In this document: one piece after another, positions 40,074 to 49,540 of the stretch
Layout of the letters: each line of letters opens with the position of its first letter
Numbering within the stretch: position 1 is the stretch's first letter
Translations under genes and position numbers: made by a program
Notes under the pieces: model-generated
Databases searched by the model: none
What the model was told of the DNA's origin: nothing
What the model saw: only the letters and a program-made list of their open reading frames with translations
Origin: Pseudomonas leptonychotis
Lineage (GTDB): Bacteria; Pseudomonadota; Gammaproteobacteria; Pseudomonadales; Pseudomonadaceae
Assembly: GCF_004920405.1 (NCBI RefSeq)
Contig: NZ_RFLV01000001.1
Coordinates: forward strand, 124,001 to 188,000
Direction of reading: 5' to 3'
DNA length: 64,000 bases

Positions 40074-41480
40074 TCAGCTGGCAAATAGATAACCTTCCAC
40101 ATCCATGCCAGCATCACGCATCTGCGCCAGCTTGTAACGCAGGGTGCGCGGGCTAATACCCAGGCGCTCGGCCGCCTCCTTGCGACGTCCGCGCTCGGCC
40201 CGCAAGGTATCGATAATCATCTGAAACTCATGCCGACGTAGGTCATCGCCCAGCGCACCAGCCTCTGCAGTCGACATGTCGATCGGGGCAGGCGTGCTTC
40301 TGGCCACCACTGCCAACAACGGTTGCGCAGGTGCTATCGGCGCCGAACCTATGGGGGCGAGCAGACAGAGGTCTTGCGGCTGAATCAACCCCCCTTGTTG
40401 CAGGATCAGCGCACGCTGAATGGCATTATCCAGCTCACGCACATTACCCGGCCAACTGTGGCTCATCAGGCTCGTTTGCGCCTGGGCGGAAAGCCTGATC
40501 GGCGCGTGATTCATTTTCTTCACGTACTTGGCCAGCAGCCGCTCAGCCAATGGCACGATGTCCGCCGGACGCTCGCGCAGCGGTTGCCAGGCCAAGGGGA
40601 AAACCGACAACCGATAGTAAAGATCTTCACGGAAGCGCCCCGCCGCCACTTCTGCCGCCAAATCGCGGTTGCTGGTGGCCAGCACGCGGATATCCAAGGT
40701 AATCGGCTTACGCGCGCCCACCCGCTCAACCTCCCGCTCCTGCAGTACGCGCAGCAGCTTGGCCTGCAAGCCGAGCGGCATTTCGGAAATTTCGTCGAGC
40801 AAGATGGTGCCACCTTCGGCCAGCTCGAACTTGCCTGGCGCACTGGCAATAGCGCCGGTAAACGCGCCCTTCTCATGCCCAAACAACGTGGCTTCAAGCA
40901 TGTTGTCCGGAATGGCGGCGCAGTTGATCGCAATAAAGGGTTTGCTACCGCGTGGCGACTGTTGGTGGATAAAACGCGCCAGCACCTCTTTACCAGTGCC
41001 GGACTCGCCGGTGATCAGTACCGTGGAGTCGCTCTGCGCCACCCGCGTGGCCAAGGCCAGCAGTTGTACACTGGCCGGCTCCTCGGCGACCGGACCATCC
41101 TGCTCACCGGTAGAGACACGCCCCAACGCATGCCGATCCACCAGACTCAACAAAGCCTTAGGCTCAAATGGCTTGACCAAGTAATCCGCTGCGCCTTGGC
41201 GCATGGCATCTACGGCACGCTCAACCGCGCCAAACGCAGTCATCAGCAGCACGGGCAGTTGTGGCTGGCGTTGGCGAATCTGTGCCAGCAACTGGTGGCC
41301 GTCCATACCGGGCATGTTTACATCACTGACCACCAGTCCATAGGACTCTTCAGCAATGGCCAATAACGCCGCTTCGGCGCAATCGACTGCGCGATACTCA
41401 TGCCCACCCAGCGCCAGGGTATCGGCCAGTGCCTCGCGCAATGCGCGGTCATCTTCGACCAATAAAATTTTGCTCGCCAT
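40074..41480 (-). CDS. fleR: Sigma-54 response regulator FleR
   Basis: This 468-residue flagellar regulator activates class III genes (basal body, hook) with sigma-54. It has an N-terminal receiver with phospho-Asp in YGLVVSDVNMPGMDG (about residue 54), AAA+ domain with Walker [14 protein letters not shown], the GAFTGA loop ([11 protein letters not shown]), and a C-terminal Fis-type HTH (KEAAERLGISPRTLRYKL). The ATG at 41480 has AGGAGT upstream. It is 6 bases after the fleS stop, in the same operon. Confidence 0.96.
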   Translation of the reverse strand: MASKILLVEDDRALREALADTLALGGHEYRAVDCAEAALLAIAEESYGLVVSDVNMPGMDGHQLLAQIRQRQPQLPVLLMTAFGAVERAVDAMRQGAADYLVKPFEPKALLSLVDRHALGRVSTGEQDGPVAEEPASVQLLALATRVAQSDSTVLITGESGTGKEVLARFIHQQSPRGSKPFIAINCAAIPDNMLEATLFGHEKGAFTGAIASAPGKFELAEGGTILLDEISEMPLGLQAKLLRVLQEREVERVGARKPITLDIRVLATSNRDLAAEVAAGRFREDLYYRLSVFPLAWQPLRERPADIVPLAERLLAKYVKKMNHAPIRLSAQAQTSLMSHSWPGNVRELDNAIQRALILQQGGLIQPQDLCLLAPIGSAPIAPAQPLLAVVARSTPAPIDMSTAEAGALGDDLRRHEFQMIIDTLRAERGRRKEAAERLGISPRTLRYKLAQMRDAGMDVEGYLFAS

Positions 41481-41486
41481 GGATGG

Positions 41487-42698
41487 TTACTCCTGAATCA
41501 AAGGGTGCGTAGCACCAAGCAGCGGCAAGGTGAGAATGGCGCACGTGCCACGCCCAGGCCGCGAACGCAGCTGCACATCGCCCTGATGGGCCCGGGCGAC
41601 TGCTTTGACCACGACCAGGCCAAGCCCGGTACCGGTGGTTTTGGTGGTAAAGAAGGGTTCGCCGAGCCGCGCCAGCGTCGCGCTGTCGATGCCTGGGCCG
41701 TTGTCGCTGACGCACAGCCGCACAGTTTCACCGCGCTGATACAGATGAATCTTCAGGCGCGCTTCACGGCCACCAGCTTGGATGGCGTTCTCGATCAGAT
41801 TGAGCACCGTGCCCACCAGGGTGTCGCGGTTGCACAACAACTCGCCCGTGCGGCTGTCGCACTGCCAGCGCACCTGCATATCGAGCACATGGGGTTCGGC
41901 GGCGCTGCGCAGTGCATCGAACAACGCCATGGGCGCCAAACGATCCGGCAGCGGCAGCTCGCCACGGGCAAAAATCAGCATGTCGCGCACTTGATGCTCC
42001 AGCTCGTGCAGACGCTCTTTCAAGCGCCCCGCAAAACGCTGCTGCTGTTCAACGGGCAGCACTTGCTCGGTCAGGTGGCTGGCATAGAGCAACGCGGCCG
42101 AGAGTGGCGTACGAATCTGGTGGGCCAGGGACGCCACCATGCGGCCCAAAGCGGACAACCGCTCATGGCGAGACAGCTGATCCTGCAAGCGCCGGGTTTC
42201 TGTCAGATCCGTCAGCAGCACCAACTGGCCCGGCTCGGCATGCAATGAGCGGGTGGCAATTGACAAGCGCCGGCCATCTTTTAAGGAAATTTCGTGGCCA
42301 TCATCTTCGCGCGGGGCAAAGTTACGCGCGATCACCTGACGCCAGAGCATGCCCACCAGGGGCTGACCCAGCAGATTGCGCGCCACCGGGTTAGCCTCGC
42401 GCACCACACCTTGACCATCAATAACGATGACGCCACCAGGCAACAGATCCAGCAGGCTTTGCAGGCGGTTAGCCAGACGTTCTTTCTCGGCGAGCTCCTG
42501 CATGCGCTGAGCGCTGACCAAGGCCAGTTGCCCCTTAAGATCACTCACCCGCTCTTCTAGCATGGTGTAAGAGGCGCTGAGCTGAGTCGACATCTGGTTG
42601 AACAAGGCAAAAGCCTGTTCAAGCCCAGCGCGGCTGGCCTGCTCCACAGGTGCGGTGGAGTCTTCGGGATGTTCAGGGCGTTGGACGTTGGCGTTCAT
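41487..42698 (-). CDS. fleS: Flagellar sensor histidine kinase FleS
   Basis: Partner kinase of FleR. The 403-residue protein has no transmembrane segment, so it is cytosolic. It has a coiled coil (residues 30-80), a PAS domain (about 85-190), a phosphoacceptor H-box SLAHQIRTPLSAALLY (about residue 210) and the ATPase motifs NLIENAIQAG, DNGPGI and GTGLGL. GAGAGA precedes the ATG. A sigma-54 promoter lies 53 bases upstream. Confidence 0.96.
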   Translation of the reverse strand: MNANVQRPEHPEDSTAPVEQASRAGLEQAFALFNQMSTQLSASYTMLEERVSDLKGQLALVSAQRMQELAEKERLANRLQSLLDLLPGGVIVIDGQGVVREANPVARNLLGQPLVGMLWRQVIARNFAPREDDGHEISLKDGRRLSIATRSLHAEPGQLVLLTDLTETRRLQDQLSRHERLSALGRMVASLAHQIRTPLSAALLYASHLTEQVLPVEQQQRFAGRLKERLHELEHQVRDMLIFARGELPLPDRLAPMALFDALRSAAEPHVLDMQVRWQCDSRTGELLCNRDTLVGTVLNLIENAIQAGGREARLKIHLYQRGETVRLCVSDNGPGIDSATLARLGEPFFTTKTTGTGLGLVVVKAVARAHQGDVQLRSRPGRGTCAILTLPLLGATHPLIQE

Positions 42699-42750
42699 GG
42701 TTCTCTCTCGCGCAGCGAGCCGTCATAAGACAGTCAGTTGCATGAGAGGT

Positions 42751-42766
42751 AGCAATACCCGTGCCT
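42751..42766 (-). promoter_or_regulatory. Sigma-54 promoter of fleSR
   Basis: On the minus strand, AGGCACGGGTATTGCT fits TGGCACG-N4-TTGCW with GG and GC exactly 10 bases apart. It is 53 bases before the fleS ATG, as expected for FleQ-activated class II flagellar genes. Confidence 0.85.
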
Positions 42767-42800
42767 GAAAAAATATCTTTTAAAATCAGCGATATAAAAA

Positions 42801-42836
42801 ATAAAGCCGGAGACTTCGTCAAATCTCCGGCTTTAT
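42801..42836 (-). terminator. Intrinsic terminator of fleQ
   Basis: Perfect 13-bp arms (ATAAAGCCGGAGA / TCTCCGGCTTTAT) around a 10-base loop, followed on the minus strand by a T-rich tract (TTTATTTTTTATAT). It lies 46 bases after the fleQ stop. Confidence 0.93.
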
Positions 42837-42882
42837 TAGAGGGGGCAAGCGCCAAGTCACTGACGAATACCTGAGGGCGCGC

Positions 42883-44355
42883 TCAGTCGTCCAATCCCTC
42901 ATCATCACGCCGGCTCATACCGTACTTGCGCATTTTTTCAACCAGGGTAGTACGACGAATACGCAAACGCTCGGCGGCACGCGCCACCACACCATTGGCA
43001 TCATCCAGCGCCTGCTGAATCAAGCCTTGCTCCAGGCTGCCCAAGTAGTCCTTCAGGTCCAGTCCCTCAGGCGGCAACATGGCCACAGAGTCCAGGCCGG
43101 GCAAACCAGCCATGAGGGTTGCGCGCTCGTCCAACTCATCGCGCAAGCTGGCCACAAGGCTCTCATCTTCATCATCAACATGACGAAACTTCTTGGGCAA
43201 CTCGCCGACACCGATCACCCCATAGGGATGCATGATCGCCATGCGCTCGACCAAATTGGCCAGCTCACGCACATTACCCGCCCAGTCATGCCGGCAGAGC
43301 GACATGATCGCAGCCGAGTTGAAGCGTATGGAGCCACGCTTCTCGAACTCCATACGGGAGATCAATTCATTCATCAGCAACGGAATGTCTTCGATGCGTT
43401 CGCGCAGCGGCGCCATTTCGATTGGGAACACGTTGAGGCGGTAATACAAATCCTCACGGAAGCTGCCGTCCTCGATCATCTGCTCGAGGTTCTTGTGAGT
43501 AGCGGCAATAATCCGCACATCGGCATTCTGCGTTTTGTTACTGCCAACCCGCTCGAACGTACGCTCTTGCAACACCCGCAGCAGCTTCACCTGCATCGGC
43601 AGCGGCATGTCGCCAATTTCATCGAGGAACAGGGTGCCGCCATTAGCCAGCTCGAAACGCCCGGCGCGACTGGTAATCGCGCCAGTAAAGGCGCCCTTCT
43701 CATGACCAAACAACTCGCTTTCCAGCAACTCGGCAGGAATCGCGCCACAGTTGACCGGCACAAAAGGCCCCTCACGACGCTTGGAATGGTAGTGAAGGTT
43801 GCGCGCGACGACTTCCTTGCCTGTGCCCGACTCACCCAGAATCAACACACTGGCCTCGGTGTCGGCCACCTGTTGCATCATCTGCCGTACTTGCTGGATA
43901 GCGCGACTGGTGCCCACCAGGCTACGGAACAAGTTGGTTTCGCGCTGACGGCCACGTTCACGCGCCTGATCGTACATCTCGCGGTAAACCTGGGCGCGAT
44001 GGAATGAATCGAGAAGCTTGTTGTAGCTCAGTGGCATTTCCAGGCAAGCCAAGACACTACGGCGCTGCTCTTCGGGCCACTCGCTGGCTATTTGCTCATC
44101 AATCAATAAAGCCGGCAGAAACTCGTCCCAAGCAGCCACTTGCTTGAGCAACTCAAGGACGCCGCCTTTGGCTTTAACCTCACCCAGCAGTACGCTCAAG
44201 ACCGCACGGCTGGACTCAAGCGCCGCTACAGTTTCACGCCAGCTCTGGCTGTCACAGGCTAAATGGTCTTCACCAAGAAAACTCAGGATCACCGCTAAGT
44301 CACGACGGCGCTCACTGTTATCGTCAATCAGGAGGATTTTGGTTTCACGCCACAT
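42883..44355 (-). CDS. fleQ: Flagellar master regulator FleQ
   Basis: Top-level flagellar activator and c-di-GMP-responsive repressor/activator of biofilm genes. The 490-residue protein has an atypical receiver ([19 protein letters not shown]) without a clear phospho-Asp, AAA+ domain with Walker [14 protein letters not shown] and GAFTGA ([10 protein letters not shown]), and a Fis-type HTH ([19 protein letters not shown]). The ATG at 44355 (MWRETK) matches the 490-residue size known in P. aeruginosa; the frame further upstream to 44406 is not family-like. The 240 bases to fliT should hold its own promoter. Confidence 0.97.
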   Translation of the reverse strand: MWRETKILLIDDNSERRRDLAVILSFLGEDHLACDSQSWRETVAALESSRAVLSVLLGEVKAKGGVLELLKQVAAWDEFLPALLIDEQIASEWPEEQRRSVLACLEMPLSYNKLLDSFHRAQVYREMYDQARERGRQRETNLFRSLVGTSRAIQQVRQMMQQVADTEASVLILGESGTGKEVVARNLHYHSKRREGPFVPVNCGAIPAELLESELFGHEKGAFTGAITSRAGRFELANGGTLFLDEIGDMPLPMQVKLLRVLQERTFERVGSNKTQNADVRIIAATHKNLEQMIEDGSFREDLYYRLNVFPIEMAPLRERIEDIPLLMNELISRMEFEKRGSIRFNSAAIMSLCRHDWAGNVRELANLVERMAIMHPYGVIGVGELPKKFRHVDDEDESLVASLRDELDERATLMAGLPGLDSVAMLPPEGLDLKDYLGSLEQGLIQQALDDANGVVARAAERLRIRRTTLVEKMRKYGMSRRDDEGLDD

Positions 44356-44595
44356 AATAATATTTACTGATCCTGGAGTGAAAATGCACCCGCCGCCCCA
44401 CCACAACTCTATTCAGCGCCGGCAATTGGCCACTAGTAAAGTCAATTTTCTGTTAACAGTCAATTTTATGGCGTGCTTTTTTACCAAGCTTGGTCAACAA
44501 ACTTAGCGGCTGTTCGTTTAAAGCGGGGGAAATAGGGAAAACCTAAGAAAACACCAGAAAGTCGACACCAGACAGCATCGACCAAAAATCACTGC

Positions 44596-44892
44596 TCAAC
44601 CAAACAGCTGATAAACCTTAGCCCCTTGTTGCGACTGGTTCAGTTGAACCAGCTCATGAGCCAAGCGCTGTTGCTCCGCCTGGCAGACGCTAACCAGCTC
44701 GCGATAGAGATCCAGCAGCTCCTGCATACGCACGCGCAGAGTCTCTTCATCACTGGCAGACTCAACCATGGCTTCGTCAACAGCCTGACGGCACTGCAGA
44801 TCCAACTCGCCAATTGCTGCCCAGTTCTGAGTAGCTAAGGCGCTGCGCAAAGCGCTGCCGGTTTCTTCTAGACGCTGCACGGATGAACTCAT
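44596..44892 (-). CDS. fliT: FliT-like flagellar chaperone
   Basis: This 98-residue all-helical protein (LQCRQAVDEAMVES ... MQELLDLYRELVSVCQAEQQRLAHEL) at the FliT/FleP position after fliS. FliT-type proteins chaperone the FliD cap. GAGGAAT precedes the ATG at 44892 by 6-7 bases. Assignment rests on size, helix pattern and locus, since the family is weakly conserved. Confidence 0.75.
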   Translation of the reverse strand: MSSSVQRLEETGSALRSALATQNWAAIGELDLQCRQAVDEAMVESASDEETLRVRMQELLDLYRELVSVCQAEQQRLAHELVQLNQSQQGAKVYQLFG

Positions 44893-44919
44893 AAACAATT
44901 CCTCAGGCGGGAAACAGCA

Positions 44920-45300
44920 TCACTCGGCGATGGCATCCCAGCCAGCTTTTACATTACGCAACAGGCCTACCACTTCATCTAGCGGCGCTATTTCGCTCTG
45001 CACATTGGCGTCAATCAAACGCGACGTCATGTACTCATAAAGACTATCTAGATTGGCAGCCACTTCACCGCCCTGCTCAAGATTCAAACCTTCGCGCAGG
45101 CCGCCGATAATGCCGATGGCTTTACTGATCAGCTCACCTTTGAGGGCCACTTGATTACGCTCCATGGCGCCTCGGGCTTGAGCCAAGCGAGTCAGCCCAC
45201 CTTCCATCAACATCTGGATCAATCGATGCGGGCTGGCTTCAACAGCCTGAGCCTGGGTATTGACGGTTTGATACTGCTTGAGAGCCGCCATAGCATTCAT
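44920..45300 (-). CDS. fliS: Flagellin export chaperone FliS (second copy in operon)
   Basis: This 126-residue four-helix protein has family segments QYQTVNTQAQAVEASPHRLIQMLMEG and NLDSLYEYMTSRLIDANV. It binds flagellin C-termini before export. It is clearly homologous to the upstream fliS copy at 45373-45765 (about 72 bases away), so this operon has two FliS. An internal ATG three residues later (45291) is also possible as start. Confidence 0.92.
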   Translation of the reverse strand: MNAMAALKQYQTVNTQAQAVEASPHRLIQMLMEGGLTRLAQARGAMERNQVALKGELISKAIGIIGGLREGLNLEQGGEVAANLDSLYEYMTSRLIDANVQSEIAPLDEVVGLLRNVKAGWDAIAE

Positions 45301-45372
45301 CGTTGTTCTCGCTGTTCTGTTTGCTGGATACCTTGGGTATCGGCGCTACAGAGCAAAGCTTTAGCAACGAAA

Positions 45373-45765
45373 TCAGTTTCCTACAGCCTGCTCAACCTCT
45401 GGACCGATAGCGTCCCAGGCACTTTTAATTTTCTCAAGCAGCGCCTCAACCTCATCCAAAGTGCGCGGCGTGCTGTCGAGCGCTACGCCCGCCAAACGAC
45501 GCGTCATATAGTCGTAAAGAGAATCCAAATTCTCGGCAATCTCGCCGCCAAGCTCTTTATCCAGACTGGCCTGCAATACGCCGAGAATGGTAATAGTGCT
45601 GCCAACGGCCATGCCACGAATCTCGGCATCCCCCTCAACCTGCGCATGCTTGGCTAACATTACTCGTTGTAGCGCCCCCTCAAGCAACAGCTGAACAGTG
45701 CGATAAGGCGATACATCGTGGCTAGTATTGACTTGCTTGTAGGTGTCGATCGGCTTCTTGCTCAT
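45373..45765 (-). CDS. fliS: Flagellin export chaperone FliS (first copy)
   Basis: This 130-residue FliS has [27 protein letters not shown] and [19 protein letters not shown]. The ATG overlaps the fliD stop (TAATG), so it is translationally coupled to the filament cap gene. The two FliS copies share the core but differ at both ends, suggesting different clients or tuning. Confidence 0.93.
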   Translation of the reverse strand: MSKKPIDTYKQVNTSHDVSPYRTVQLLLEGALQRVMLAKHAQVEGDAEIRGMAVGSTITILGVLQASLDKELGGEIAENLDSLYDYMTRRLAGVALDSTPRTLDEVEALLEKIKSAWDAIGPEVEQAVGN

Positions 45766-47225
45766 TACTTATCCTTTCTCACGAAACCTGGCAGGCTCGC
45801 GAGTTGATTGGCCAGGCTTTCACTGGTTTTCTGCAGACGCCCAACCAGGGAGTCCATTGCGTTGTATTGGGCATAAAGGCGCGTCTGCAAACTCTCAACG
45901 CGAATGGCCAATACTTTGCGCTGCTCATCGACACCCTTCTTGGTAACCTGCAACGCGTCAGTACGCTGCTTAAGCACACCCGTGGTTCCTACATATGCGC
46001 CAACGGATTTGGACAGGCGCCCCATCAGGCCATTGTCACCTGCAAGGTAACCGGCAACCTGATCGAAATTGCTCTCCAGCGCCTTGGTTAATTTAGTGTC
46101 ATCCAGTTTAAGCTTGCCGTCCTTCTCGGTGGTGATGCCTAGATCAGCAAGCGCACGCACACCGTCCTCACCAGTCATCTTTACCATTTCGTTGCGCAAA
46201 CTGGACAATACATTGCGTATAGATGAATCGCCGAGCAGAGGGCCCGTTACCGGATTGCCACCATCAACTGGAACAACAGCGGTCAGTTGAGAAGTCGTGC
46301 TTATCAACGCGTTGTATGCGTCAACAAATTTCTGCAAGTTACTCTTCACACTGCTCTTATCGACCCCAACAGTGACACTGATGGTTTTTCCATCGGCCAA
46401 GTCTGTAGAGCTCTGCGCTGCCGTGAGGTCAAGCGTTACCCCTTCAAGAGCGTCCGCAATGCGGTTGGTGTCGCGGACCAAGTCCAGACCATCAATGGAT
46501 AACTTGGCCGACTGGGCCTTGGTAATCACACCGCCAGCGCCAGTGGTGGAGTCGGGCTTAATGAAGGCATCGGCATTGCCCGGATCGACAGTCGGCACAA
46601 GCGCCTGAGACGTCAGCGCATTAGCCCCTGTGGTCACATTGTCTTCACTGGCCACGACCTGAATATCATTGCCAGCACCACTCTTGGTGGAGCTCAGCAC
46701 TAATCGCGAACCTGAATCATCAGTGATGATCGTGGCACTCACGCCGCTGCTTTTACCAGCTTCATTGATTGCATCGCGCATACCAGCCAGGGTGTTATTA
46801 CTTGCTGTAATGTCGACATCGAAGCTCGAGCTGCCCGCAGAGATAGTCAACGAGCCACTGTTGAATGTAGCGGTGTTACCGCCTGCGACCGACTGCAACG
46901 CCACCTTACTGCTGGTCGCCAGCTGCTTGACCTGAACGTTGTAGTTGCCTGCAGGGGCAGTGGTTGCAGCAGTAACCTTGAGCGCACTGGTGTTGGAAGA
47001 ACTCGCCGTTCGCGACTCGAACAAGGAAGTCTTATTCAGCGAATCAACAGCGGTTTTGAAGGTATTCAGCGCGCTGGTCAGCGAGCCCATGGCCGAGATG
47101 CGCGCAACAGTGGTCTTCTCGAGACGGTCCAGCTGGTTGGTCTTGGGTGCCCTTTCGGCATTGACCATCGCTGTGACAATACTGTCGATATCGATCCCTG
47201 AGCCAATGCCAGTAATCCCGACCAT
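45765..47225 (-). CDS. fliD: Flagellar filament cap protein FliD
   Basis: Also called HAP2; caps the filament and helps flagellin assembly, and acts as an adhesin in some species. The 486-residue protein starts [19 protein letters not shown], the FliD N-terminal signature, and has a C-terminal coiled coil ([21 protein letters not shown]). The central region is variable and Ser/Thr-rich. GAGGTG precedes the ATG. Confidence 0.96.
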   Translation of the reverse strand: MVGITGIGSGIDIDSIVTAMVNAERAPKTNQLDRLEKTTVARISAMGSLTSALNTFKTAVDSLNKTSLFESRTASSSNTSALKVTAATTAPAGNYNVQVKQLATSSKVALQSVAGGNTATFNSGSLTISAGSSSFDVDITASNNTLAGMRDAINEAGKSSGVSATIITDDSGSRLVLSSTKSGAGNDIQVVASEDNVTTGANALTSQALVPTVDPGNADAFIKPDSTTGAGGVITKAQSAKLSIDGLDLVRDTNRIADALEGVTLDLTAAQSSTDLADGKTISVTVGVDKSSVKSNLQKFVDAYNALISTTSQLTAVVPVDGGNPVTGPLLGDSSIRNVLSSLRNEMVKMTGEDGVRALADLGITTEKDGKLKLDDTKLTKALESNFDQVAGYLAGDNGLMGRLSKSVGAYVGTTGVLKQRTDALQVTKKGVDEQRKVLAIRVESLQTRLYAQYNAMDSLVGRLQKTSESLANQLASLPGFVRKDK

Positions 47226-47273
47226 GTTTCACCTCGCCAATATAATGACTAAAAACACCAAGCAGGTATTAAT

Positions 47274-47291
47274 AGTCAAAAGCCGTGCCAA
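47274..47291 (-). promoter_or_regulatory. Sigma-54-like promoter of fliD
   Basis: On the minus strand, TTGGCACGGCTTTTGACT fits TGGCACG-N4-TTGC except that the -12 GC is GA. It is about 50 bases before the fliD ATG, as expected for a class II gene. The change at -12 makes activity less sure. Confidence 0.6.
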
Positions 47292-47299
47292 CCCTAAGG

Positions 47300-47692
47300 T
47301 CAGGCTTCGGCTTTGAATAACAAACTACGGACCTCCGAAAGATTCTCTGCCAGTTGCAGTGCTTCTTCAGAAGGGATTTGCCGAATCACATCACCCGATC
47401 CAGCATCAGTAACCTTGACCACTACGCGCCCACTGCCCTCTTCGAGTGAAAAATTCAGGCTACGACGAACTGATTGGACAAAGTCCTGAATCGTCGCAAC
47501 TGCAGCTTCAACCTCTTCACGAGAGGCCGCGGAGCCATTCTCAACCTTTGCGGGACTACCAGTTGCGACGTCCTCAGACGGCTTACGCTCAACAGCATCG
47601 GCCCCAACCTTGGTAGAAGAACCAGGCCCACGCTCAGCTTTAGAAGCAACAGCGGTGGATGCAGACGAAACCTGAATAGAACTAATGTCCAT
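47300..47692 (-). CDS. flaG: Flagellar protein FlaG
   Basis: This 130-residue protein has a variable Ser/Ala-rich N-half and the conserved FlaG C-half (SLNFSLEEGSGRVVVKVTD ... VIRQIPSEEALQLAENL). FlaG family proteins limit filament length in some bacteria. GAGGAC precedes the ATG. It lies between fliC and fliD, probably read through from the fliC promoter. Confidence 0.93.
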   Translation of the reverse strand: MDISSIQVSSASTAVASKAERGPGSSTKVGADAVERKPSEDVATGSPAKVENGSAASREEVEAAVATIQDFVQSVRRSLNFSLEEGSGRVVVKVTDAGSGDVIRQIPSEEALQLAENLSEVRSLLFKAEA

Positions 47693-47716
47693 AACTATGT
47701 CCTCAGAATGAGGGAA

Positions 47717-47745
47717 CGGGGAGAAGAGACAAGCCCTTCCCCCCG
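47717..47745 (-). other. Hairpin in the fliC-flaG spacer
   Basis: CGGGGGGAAG and CTTCTCCCCG pair over 10 positions (one G-U) around a 9-base loop on the minus strand, right after fliC. There is no T-run, so it may protect the fliC mRNA 3' end while allowing some read-through to flaG (inference). Confidence 0.5.
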
Positions 47746-47764
47746 CAGTCTAGCGCTTTTACCC

Positions 47765-49249
47765 TTAGCCGAGCAGGCTGAGTACAGCCTGTGGCAACTG
47801 GTTAGCCTGGGCCAAGATCGCAGTACCGGCCTGCTGCAGGATCTGATTCTTGGTCAGTTCCGATGTTTCGGCAGCAAAGTCAGTGTCGCGAATCCGGCTA
47901 CGAGCAGCCGAGGAGTTCTCGGAGATGTTCTGCAGGTTCGAGATGGTGTTCTCGAAACGGTTCTGCACAGCACCGAGCTGGGCCCGCTGGCTATCAATGT
48001 TAGAGATCGCCCCGTTGATGATACCCAGGGCATCCTGTGCGCCTGTAGCCGTACTGATATCAATGGTGTTGACCGAATTCAGCTCACTGAACCCGTCAGC
48101 CCCCAGACCACCAGTCAAGCCATTCACGCTGAAGGCATCTGCAGCCTCAAGCTGAACCTGACCATCGGCACGCGCACCACCACCAACAACGATTGTCGCA
48201 GCAGTACCAACATCAGTCGCACCATCGAAGCTCTTGGTCTGCAGAGTTGCACCACCGGAACCGGCGTAGCTGCTGATACCGATCGCATCACCGCGGGAGC
48301 TAACCAGTTCAATGGTGTCGCCCTTGGAAACAGCCGAGATACCTGTTTTACCAGTTTCACGGTTGATTGCATCTGCCAGGGAAGACAGGTTTGTAATGTC
48401 ATCCACGACTGCTGATACAGAGGTAGCGTCTGTCGAAAGCGACTTGCTGGTCAGACCAGAAAGATTGAAAGAGACAGTGCCCGACGCAGTGATGCCGCCT
48501 AACGTCGCAACGGTACGAGCATTAGCTGTCACACCGGTTTCATCACTCTTCGAGTTGACTGCACGCGCTACTTCACTGGCAGAACCGCTGGCCGCACCAG
48601 AGATCGCGACATTGCCATCAGACAGCTTGGAGTTGATGTTGAAGGAAGCGCTGCTGTAAGCACTGCCCGAAGTGGCGCTGAATGCTGCACCGGAAGCAGT
48701 GGCGTTAGCACCAGCACTGTCACTGGTGAAACGGTTGATGCCGATACGATCAGTAGCGGCGGAACCGATCGAAACACTGATAGTTTCGTAAGCGTTAGCA
48801 CCGACCTGGAAAGCTTGAGACCCAAAGCTGCCGTCAAGAATCTTACGACCACCGAAGCTGGTGGTTTCAGAAATACGGTTCAGCTCTTGCTGCAACTGCG
48901 ACACTTCGCCTTGCAGCGCTGCACGTTCAGTAGCACCGTTCGAGCCGTTAGCCGACTGCAGGGCCAAGTCACGGATACGTTGCAGTATACCGGTCGACTG
49001 CTGCAAAGCACCTTCAGCGGTTTGCGCCAAAGAAATACCATCGTTGGAGTTACGAGTCGCAACGTTAAGACCGTTGATCTGGCTGGTCAGACGGTTGGAG
49101 ATCTGCAAGCCCGCGGCGTCATCCTTGGCACTGTTGATGCGGTAGCCTGTGGACAGGCGCTGCAACGAGGTATCCAAGCCTTTGGACGAGCTGTTGAGGT
49201 TACGCTGAGTGTTGAGTGACGCTACGTTTGTGTTGACTGTAAGGGCCAT
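47765..49249 (-). CDS. fliC: Flagellin
   Basis: This 494-residue filament subunit has the conserved N-terminus [21 protein letters not shown]1 segment [20 protein letters not shown] and a C-terminus ending PQAVLSLLG. The middle (about residues 150-400) is variable and rich in Ser/Thr/Ala, suited for O-glycosylation. GGAGG precedes the ATG by about 8 bases. The glycan genes start directly upstream, so modification of this flagellin is likely. Confidence 0.97.
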   Translation of the reverse strand: MALTVNTNVASLNTQRNLNSSSKGLDTSLQRLSTGYRINSAKDDAAGLQISNRLTSQINGLNVATRNSNDGISLAQTAEGALQQSTGILQRIRDLALQSANGSNGATERAALQGEVSQLQQELNRISETTSFGGRKILDGSFGSQAFQVGANAYETISVSIGSAATDRIGINRFTSDSAGANATASGAAFSATSGSAYSSASFNINSKLSDGNVAISGAASGSASEVARAVNSKSDETGVTANARTVATLGGITASGTVSFNLSGLTSKSLSTDATSVSAVVDDITNLSSLADAINRETGKTGISAVSKGDTIELVSSRGDAIGISSYAGSGGATLQTKSFDGATDVGTAATIVVGGGARADGQVQLEAADAFSVNGLTGGLGADGFSELNSVNTIDISTATGAQDALGIINGAISNIDSQRAQLGAVQNRFENTISNLQNISENSSAARSRIRDTDFAAETSELTKNQILQQAGTAILAQANQLPQAVLSLLG

Positions 49250-49349
49250 GGTGTTTGCCTCCAAAGGACCGTGCTACTGAGATTGTCTGAGCCTGCGAGC
49301 TTCGGGCCTGCTTTGCTCAGACGCCCCATAAAGTTCGCATTCGATCTTT

Positions 49350-49376
49350 ATATCGGCGGTCTTGTGAGCAGCTTTA
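49350..49376 (-). promoter_or_regulatory. Sigma-28 (FliA) promoter of fliC
   Basis: On the minus strand TAAA, exactly 15 bases, then GCCGATAT, one mismatch from the FliA consensus TAAA-N15-GCCGATAA. It is about 100 bases before the fliC ATG. The rest of the 291-base gap upstream of fliC shows no gene. Confidence 0.92.
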
Positions 49377-49540
49377 GCAACTCGTTCTATTTTTTTTTCC
49401 ACTAACAGAACAAGTACTTAAGCGGCAACATCATGAAAAACCTGGCACCTGACGATATCTCGACAGCAAATATCACGGTTCTTCATGCACAAATACACGT
49501 TCTAGCGTTGCCCTAAACCCTCGCTAGCACTGTGTCGGCA

